Shown here piece by piece: positions 58,581-64,000 of a stretch of DNA of 64,000 nt. The notes under the pieces were generated by a model. It saw nothing but the letters and a program-made list of their open reading frames with translations. It was not told the origin of the DNA and searched no databases. Origin of the DNA: Citrus sinensis (lineage: Eukaryota > Streptophyta > Magnoliopsida > Sapindales > Rutaceae); contig NC_068560.1 in assembly GCF_022201045.2 (NCBI RefSeq), positions 11,502,001-11,566,000 on the forward strand, in the 5' to 3' direction. The stretch's first letter is position 1. The number at the start of each line of letters is the position of its first letter. Made by a program: the position numbers and the translations under genes.

Positions 58581-59377
58581 TCGACGTTTGTAAGGCTCTC
58601 GTGTCAGCGGATTCAAGTTCGTATTTGGTGTATCTTGGCTTTCTATTTTGGAGAATTGAGAGAGAGATTTAGACTTAGGAATGAAGAATACATGTTTTTT
58701 CTGTTTTTGATCCTCTTTTTCTCTCCTTCTATGGTGACCTTACTTAAAAAAAAAAAGGAAAAAATAAATATTCTATTAAAAAAAGACAATGACAACATAG
58801 TTTTAGTGAATTTTTAATTTTTACTTTTTACAATTCTAAAAACTAGTTACCACTACCCTCAATAGGTAGGGTAGTAAATGAATATTTATTGTAACTTTTT
58901 GGACTTCATTGAGCATTTTCTATCAAAACATGGCATAAATGGTCTGTGCCTAAGAGTGATAGTTTCTTTGCCTGAGTATTAGCTCATTGTACCTTTCTTT
59001 CTATAGTTTTATTTTTGTGATAGTACTTGTATGCTATAATTTTGACTCATTTAGTAGTCTCCTTTATGGTTTCTAATTAGGCAAATTAATGATGGTGATT
59101 GTATATGTATAGACCACCAAATGTGATTCCCGTAGACCAATAGGTTACCTAACTGCCTCTACTTTCTAGTGCTCGGCGCATTTAATTTAGTAACCGCTTT
59201 TATTGTCTACTACTTCCCCCGTTTCTCTATCGATATAAAGAGGTTAGAATGTTTACGCCTTTACGGTTCGTAATTCAAAATCAAAGATTGGTTACCGTTT
59301 GCTGAGGTCATTCTATGAATATGTATGTGTGTGTAAATATAGGCTAGATTTCACTGTGTCTCCCTGCTTGAGTGACA
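58581..59377. other. unassigned DNA
   Basis: No gene or complete repeat was recognised. Confidence 0.4.
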
Positions 59378-59386
59378 ATCTTGAAA

Positions 59387-59572
59387 GAGTAATGATACAG
59401 CCACAAACTCTTGTACAAACTGATGTGGCATGATAAGATTGGTTGAATTAAACATCACTTGACCCACATGATTTGTTTTTATTAATTTATATTTTCATTC
59501 AACCAATGAATTAATGCCACGTCAGTTTGTACAAAATAAGTTTGTACAAGAGTTTGTGGCTGTATCATTACT
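59387..59572. mobile_element. 186-bp Mutator-type MITE
   Basis: Inverted repeats of about 34 bp, starting GAGTAATGATACAGCCACAA on both ends, and a perfect 9-bp target duplication ATCTTGAAA (59378-59386 and 59573-59581). No coding content. Confidence 0.95.
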
Positions 59573-59581
59573 CATCTTGAA

Positions 59582-60479
59582 AATACCGATTAAGGATACA
59601 AAAACATTACTTTACTCCTACATTGCCGTGATATCCCTGTTAAAGATAATAGATTAAAGGGCAAAATCGTGTTTCAATAAATATTGTAAAAGGCATTAGC
59701 TTAGAGGAATATGACTAACGGCGTAGTTGAATAACATGTCAAATGAAGGCAGCCTTTCAACTACCCCATAAGTTTTTTTTATAATTTTATATATGGTATA
59801 ATATAATAAGTTATTTGCATTATTTTAAATGAAAAAAATTTATAAGTGGTTAAATGTACAAATGTATCCTTTTTTCTTGGCGCAAAACATCGTCTTGTTA
59901 ACAATGTAAAGAGAGAAATTTTGAAACAGAGCATCAAAATGTTGGCCATAAACAACAAATTTCTATTCGAAAGACTACCAAACAAGTGACAATTGAAGAG
60001 TGCCTACTGGTAACAATAACCTAGAGGTAAGGATTTTTTATTTATTTAGTTATTTACATTAAAATGAGTTTAACAACATTTTTTTAAATGTAGATAGTAT
60101 TAAGTAAATAAAAGATTTGTACATATGAAAAATGTGTGCTATTGCTATTATTATTTGAAGAAAAATGGGTTTAAACCCTAGTTCTTAGTAAATTGGGTCT
60201 TTTTGTTTTCATTGTACCATTAACAAAATTTATATTATTTCATTTAGACGAGATTTGTGGACATAAAAGGAAATTTACATTTGTATGATTATTGATATAT
60301 ATTGACCTAAGAGGTTGTTTAGCAAACGTAACTAAGAAACAATGTAATTGATATATACCTTGCATGTTTCAGTGATGGATATCATAAATATCAATAAAAA
60401 TACCAACATAGTAATGATATCATAGCTTACAATGTTAAAGCACAACATCATGTACATGCAATTGCTACTGGAAAAAAAA
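59582..60479. other. unassigned AT-rich DNA
   Basis: No feature was recognised. Confidence 0.4.
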
Positions 60480-61766
60480 GTGTTAAAAGGAAGTAAATGG
60501 CAAGAAAGAAATTAAGAGTTTCAAAGACCAAATTTTTTAGGCTCTTAATTCCAGAACCAAAGTCCACAACCGAGCCTACCATTTCAGTAGAAGATGATCT
60601 TCAAACACAAACCACAATTGAAGTTGATATTGCAGTATAACCTAAAGTTGTAACACAAACAACAACTCAACCTGCAGCAGAACTTAAAGTTGAAACATAA
60701 ATCACCCAACCCACCATTGTAGCAGAACCTGAACATGAAAAACAAACCACAACCCAAAGCACCATCTTCAATTCCAGACCACATCCTACTCCTACAAATG
60801 AACCCTTATTCGAAGTTGAACTTGATGTTCAAACTACAAAAAAAAGTACTACAGAATTTGAAGGCACTTGTCATCAATAATATACAACCTGGTGTATTTG
60901 ATCCTTTTGTCACACCTATAAAAGGAGCTGCAGATAAAACATTCCTACATTTTGAAATAGTCATAGCAGTACTACCACCGTAGTTTGACCAAACCCTACT
61001 CCTGCCACTAACAAAAGCACAACCACCTGAGTTTGATAAAACCCCATTACCAATGCCCACATTTAACCATCTTGCAAGTGATGGTGGTCCAAAAAAGGGG
61101 TGCTAATAAAGGTGAGACTGACTCTGTACACTTTCCAGAGCATAGTGATCACTTATCTGAGTTTCATGTTGCTGATGAATTGCACGAGTTTGTAGTAAAA
61201 GTTGATGAGGAAGATGTTGACGCTATTGATCCACCATTGTCCCAAGTCTTGAAGAGTAATCCATCCCGTAGGTTTAGAAGGTCAATGACTGCATATTCTT
61301 AATTAAAGGCATCAAATGAAGAAGCACAGGGTGTTGTGCCTATTGAGAATTTACAATAAGAGGTTATGTAAACCGAACCTTTTAAAAAAAAAGGGGAAAA
61401 ATGTCAGCAAGCCACATGTTATTGTCACCCCTTTATATAGGCAAGCTAATAAGTCAAAAGCTACTTATGTCCAAATTAGAGCTTTTAAAAAGATTGTAAA
61501 TCAAAGGAAGCCTCATCCTATGGATATAAAGGCTGATATAAGGACTACAAAGAAGAAAAGAAAGACCAACTTTGTATATTCTTAGTAACTTATGAGCAAG
61601 CCGAAGCCAAGTATGAAGAGTAAATCAACCAGGAATGATGATGGTGCTGGTCCATCAAGACATAAAGAAGAAGATGATGAGTAGCCATTAGCTAAGGAAA
61701 TGTACTTCCAAATATGGTCTAAATCAGAATATGACATGTGTGGAGCCAAAAGAGTAGATAAGAGTC
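60480..61766 (+). pseudogene. degenerate repeat-rich ORF remains, probably retrotransposon-derived
   Basis: Fragments in several frames: MARKKLRVSKTKFF, EPKSTTEPTISVEDDLQTQT, later HSDHLSEFHVADELHEFVVK, DPPLSQVLKSNPSRRFRRS, and MSKPKPSMKSKSTRNDDGAG. The T/Q/E-rich start, acidic middle and basic end look like the linker ORF region of SIRE-like elements, but I cannot match a defined domain. Stops are frequent. Confidence 0.35.
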
Positions 61767-61767
61767 A

Positions 61768-62777
61768 TTAATAATAATAAATTTAATAATGAACAAATTG
61801 AAAAAGATAAGAGAAGATAGAGTAAATAGATATTTTTACGTGGATCAGCAAATTATGCCTACATCCACGCCTATAAGTTCACTGAGCTTGAAGATTCGAC
61901 TATCCAAGCCATTACAACTCAAGGTTTCAAAATACTTACAATTGACTTCCAATGTGTCAATAAAACCTCACAATCTGAGATGATCTCGCACTCCTTTTCC
62001 AGAGTATTTCCCACACTTACAATCACTCAATTTTGAAATCGAAATGAAGATTACATAGATCTTCCCTTTCACAATGTATGTATTTACAAATGAAAGCTCA
62101 ATGTGTGATTTGATGAAAAAACAAACAAGTTTGAACTCAATATAGTTTGAATATGCAAAAGTAAGCTCAATGACAATTGTTGAATCACTCTTAAATTTGA
62201 ATTTGATTGAACCTTTATAGTAAGAGAAGCAAACTAGTTGTTATCGACTTTCTGAAGGTAATTAGATTGTCGTTAAGCACAATCAGATTACTGTTTTGAC
62301 TTGTGCAAGTTACTATTATGCTACAATTTAAATAATCAGATCACCGTCTTGAAGTTATTGGTTGGCCATTTAATTCCAGAGAGTTCATTGATTTGAGTCG
62401 GTTGCTGCTTGCAAACAATAGTTTACCATTTGATTCCAAAAGCTTACCTGTTTGAAGTTGGCTTGTCGTTTACGAATAATGGTTTGTCGTTTTCAGATAA
62501 ATTACTTTATATAATATGTCGGTTAGCCGACTTCTCATAAACAGTTAACCGTTAATTTCCAAAAGCTATCAGTACCTCTATCATATGTTATTAGTTTGCC
62601 ATTTTAAACTTATCAGTTTGCCGTTTTAAACTTAACAGTTTTCCATTTGTTTCCAGTACATTAATCTTGTCCAAAACATTACATAGCCTACAAAATCTAA
62701 TTAATTTAAAAACTCCATCATTCTTAATCTTTCTTGTTATCATCAAAATCAATATTATGGATACATTTATGTCAACA
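61768..62777 (-). repeat. SIRE-like LTR, minus strand
   Basis: The minus strand begins TGTTGACATAAATGTATCCA at 62777, followed by TATTGATTTTGATGATAACA as in the LTRs at 16081 and 23326. It contains the block GGCGTGGATGTAGGC (plus strand near 61861-61875), the GGAAGTCAATTGTAAG segment and AACCGTTA-type motifs (62300-62650). The far end is truncated or decayed near 61768. Confidence 0.7.
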
Positions 62778-62795
62778 TTCCCCTCTTTTGATGCC
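62778..62795 (-). promoter_or_regulatory. polypurine tract of the minus-strand SIRE-like element
   Basis: The minus strand reads GGCATCAAAAGAGGGGAA directly before the LTR start. Confidence 0.55.
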
Positions 62796-63419
62796 GACGA
62801 ACCTTGTATTCATAGTATGAGTGATTTAAAAATACCAGCTCCCCTTATATATAAGCTTCCCTTAAGTATTTTCTAAGTTTTAAAAGGTGCCAATATAACA
62901 AGTTATACCCATTCTAACCAATTCAAAAGCATATCACCCCTTTTGTGTGTGCGTGTGCATACAATAATTTGAACAAAATAACTCCCCCTAAGTACAAAGC
63001 TAATTTTAATAAATTCAAAGTTGAAATAAATTTCATCATCAAAAAGAAAATTTAGTGTTAATGGAAAAGAAATGCAATTAAAAGCCAAATTTTTACCCAT
63101 GTTGTCCGAGTTGAAATTTAGTAGAACCTCCCTTTATCAACCAGTATCATCTCAAAAACTTTTTTAGCAACATTACACCCAAATCATCAAATTACATAAA
63201 CCAGTATCTGAGGATCAAATCATCAAAATCATCACAAATCCATCAAATATCAAATCATCACACCGAACATTTATGTAGTTAAAGATCAAACCATCATCAT
63301 AAAAACTAACATGCAATCTCATAAATTAAAATAAAATGTAGCATAAAGTTAACATAACATGAAATGATAAATGTCTATATGAAAGGTAAAGTGACAAAAA
63401 GAGAATAAAACTATTGTTG
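62796..63419 (-). other. SIRE-like 3' spacer
   Basis: Non-coding; contains a further TTAGGGGGAGTTATT purine string (minus strand, about 62978-62992). No other feature seen. Confidence 0.5.
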
Positions 63420-64000
63420 TGGATGTGGTGGAGATCTAGGAGGTGGAACGTGGAGGATAGAAGAATGTGTTGTTGGCCATCCAAAAGCTACTACTGCTAT
63501 ACGAGAATGCACTGCTACTAAAGCTGGAAAGTAGCAAACTGATACTAGAGTTGTTGCTACTGTTGCTCAGAAAGTGTCTGAACCTTAAAATGCAATTGCT
63601 GTACAAGATCCTCAAGAGCTGGAAGCTCATTAATATCCTTGTCATGTCCTTTCAAGTACTCTAGCTCCTCAACATATGCTACTGCTTGGCAAGGTATTTG
63701 AAGTCTAACTCCTAATCTAAAATCTTGTAACTGATCGACTGAATAGACATCGATGAGGAATCTGTCATCCTTAAGGGCCACTAGAGTATACTAGTTCTTA
63801 GTATAGGTGTTCTTAACCAATTCCCCGTTCTTTATATGAAATCCTAATGCGGTAATATCCTCTTCCCCTAACTTCTTGGACTCTTCATAGACCGGCTCAC
63901 CAAAGTGTACTCTGAAATACGATAAGATCCTAATAATGATACTACCATAGGGAAGCAATCTGTTACTGACCCTAAGAGTACTCAACATATGTCTCATAAT
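63420..64000 (-). pseudogene. 'plant transposon protein' ORF, C-terminal part, runs off the window
   Basis: The minus strand from the window edge reads RHMLSTLRVSNRLLPYGSII, then IRILSYFRVHFGEPVYEESK and ITALGFHIKNGELVKN. A TAG at about 63788-63790 intervenes, then ALKDDRFLIDVYSVDQLQDF and an ELPALEDLVQQLHFKVQTLS coiled-coil-like tail before a run of stops. The LPYG..ITRI and LGF.xxNGxxV pattern is that of the putative plant transposon protein domain found in SIRE-like elements. Its place next to a 3' purine tract and LTR fits that. The single stop makes it less decayed than 21640-22900. Confidence 0.6.

Overview
This is a 64-kb piece of a plant (dicot) nuclear chromosome. The evidence is a large single-exon CC-NBS-LRR resistance gene, plant-specific DUF241 (BPS1-like) genes, plant bZIP, FAR1 and glutathione-peroxidase fragments, and many plant-type transposable elements in AT-rich DNA. 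The gene content would fit a tree crop such as Citrus, but that is inference; no species-diagnostic locus was seen.

Only four protein genes look intact. They are a small basic, probably nuclear protein of unknown function (3030-3401, minus), two near-identical DUF241 paralogues (6929-7762 and 31224-32057, both minus) and the CNL gene (40167-44597, plus). Most of the rest is transposons and what they carried or broke.

Layout. 1-5400: intergenic DNA with the small gene and one Mutator-type MITE. 5403-12790: DUF241 block A, made of an internally deleted pseudogene, an intact gene and a relic. A 3.36-kb PIF/Harbinger-like element sits beside it and contains a 2-kb hAT-like element, which contains a MITE pair and a ribosomal protein eL33 retropseudogene. 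14.8-24.4 kb: old LTR-retrotransposon debris. This is mainly a decayed SIRE/Maximus-like copia element with an extra 'plant transposon protein' ORF, interrupted by an 890-bp hAT element with perfect 8-bp target duplications and by another LTR-like insertion. 26.2-34.5 kb: DUF241 block B, a segmental duplicate of block A. It carries a 3.64-kb CACTA element with a captured glutathione-peroxidase fragment, a 0.7-kb MITE, a second intact DUF241 gene, and an inverted third copy whose promoter now ends at a copia LTR. 34.5-38.4 kb: decayed minus-strand copia and a truncated FAR1-like ORF. 40.2-44.6 kb: the CNL gene. 45-49 kb: a LINE 3' end and a solo LTR. 49.3-54.9 kb: a young copia element (LTRs differ at about 6 of 824 positions) whose internal 1.5 kb is inverted. 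55.5-59.6 kb: nested Mutator-like elements, a two-exon gene fragment, a bZIP18/RF2b-like pseudogene and a Mutator-type MITE. 60.5-64 kb: another decayed SIRE-like element.

Comparing blocks A and B gives pre-insertion alleles for three transposons: the PIF-like element is absent from B, and the CACTA element and the 0.7-kb MITE are absent from A. That makes their ends and target duplications unusually well supported for a reading by eye. The strongest candidate for something unusual is the copia element at 49340-54928, whose protease-integrase block is flipped between matching LTRs with short shared sequence at both junctions.
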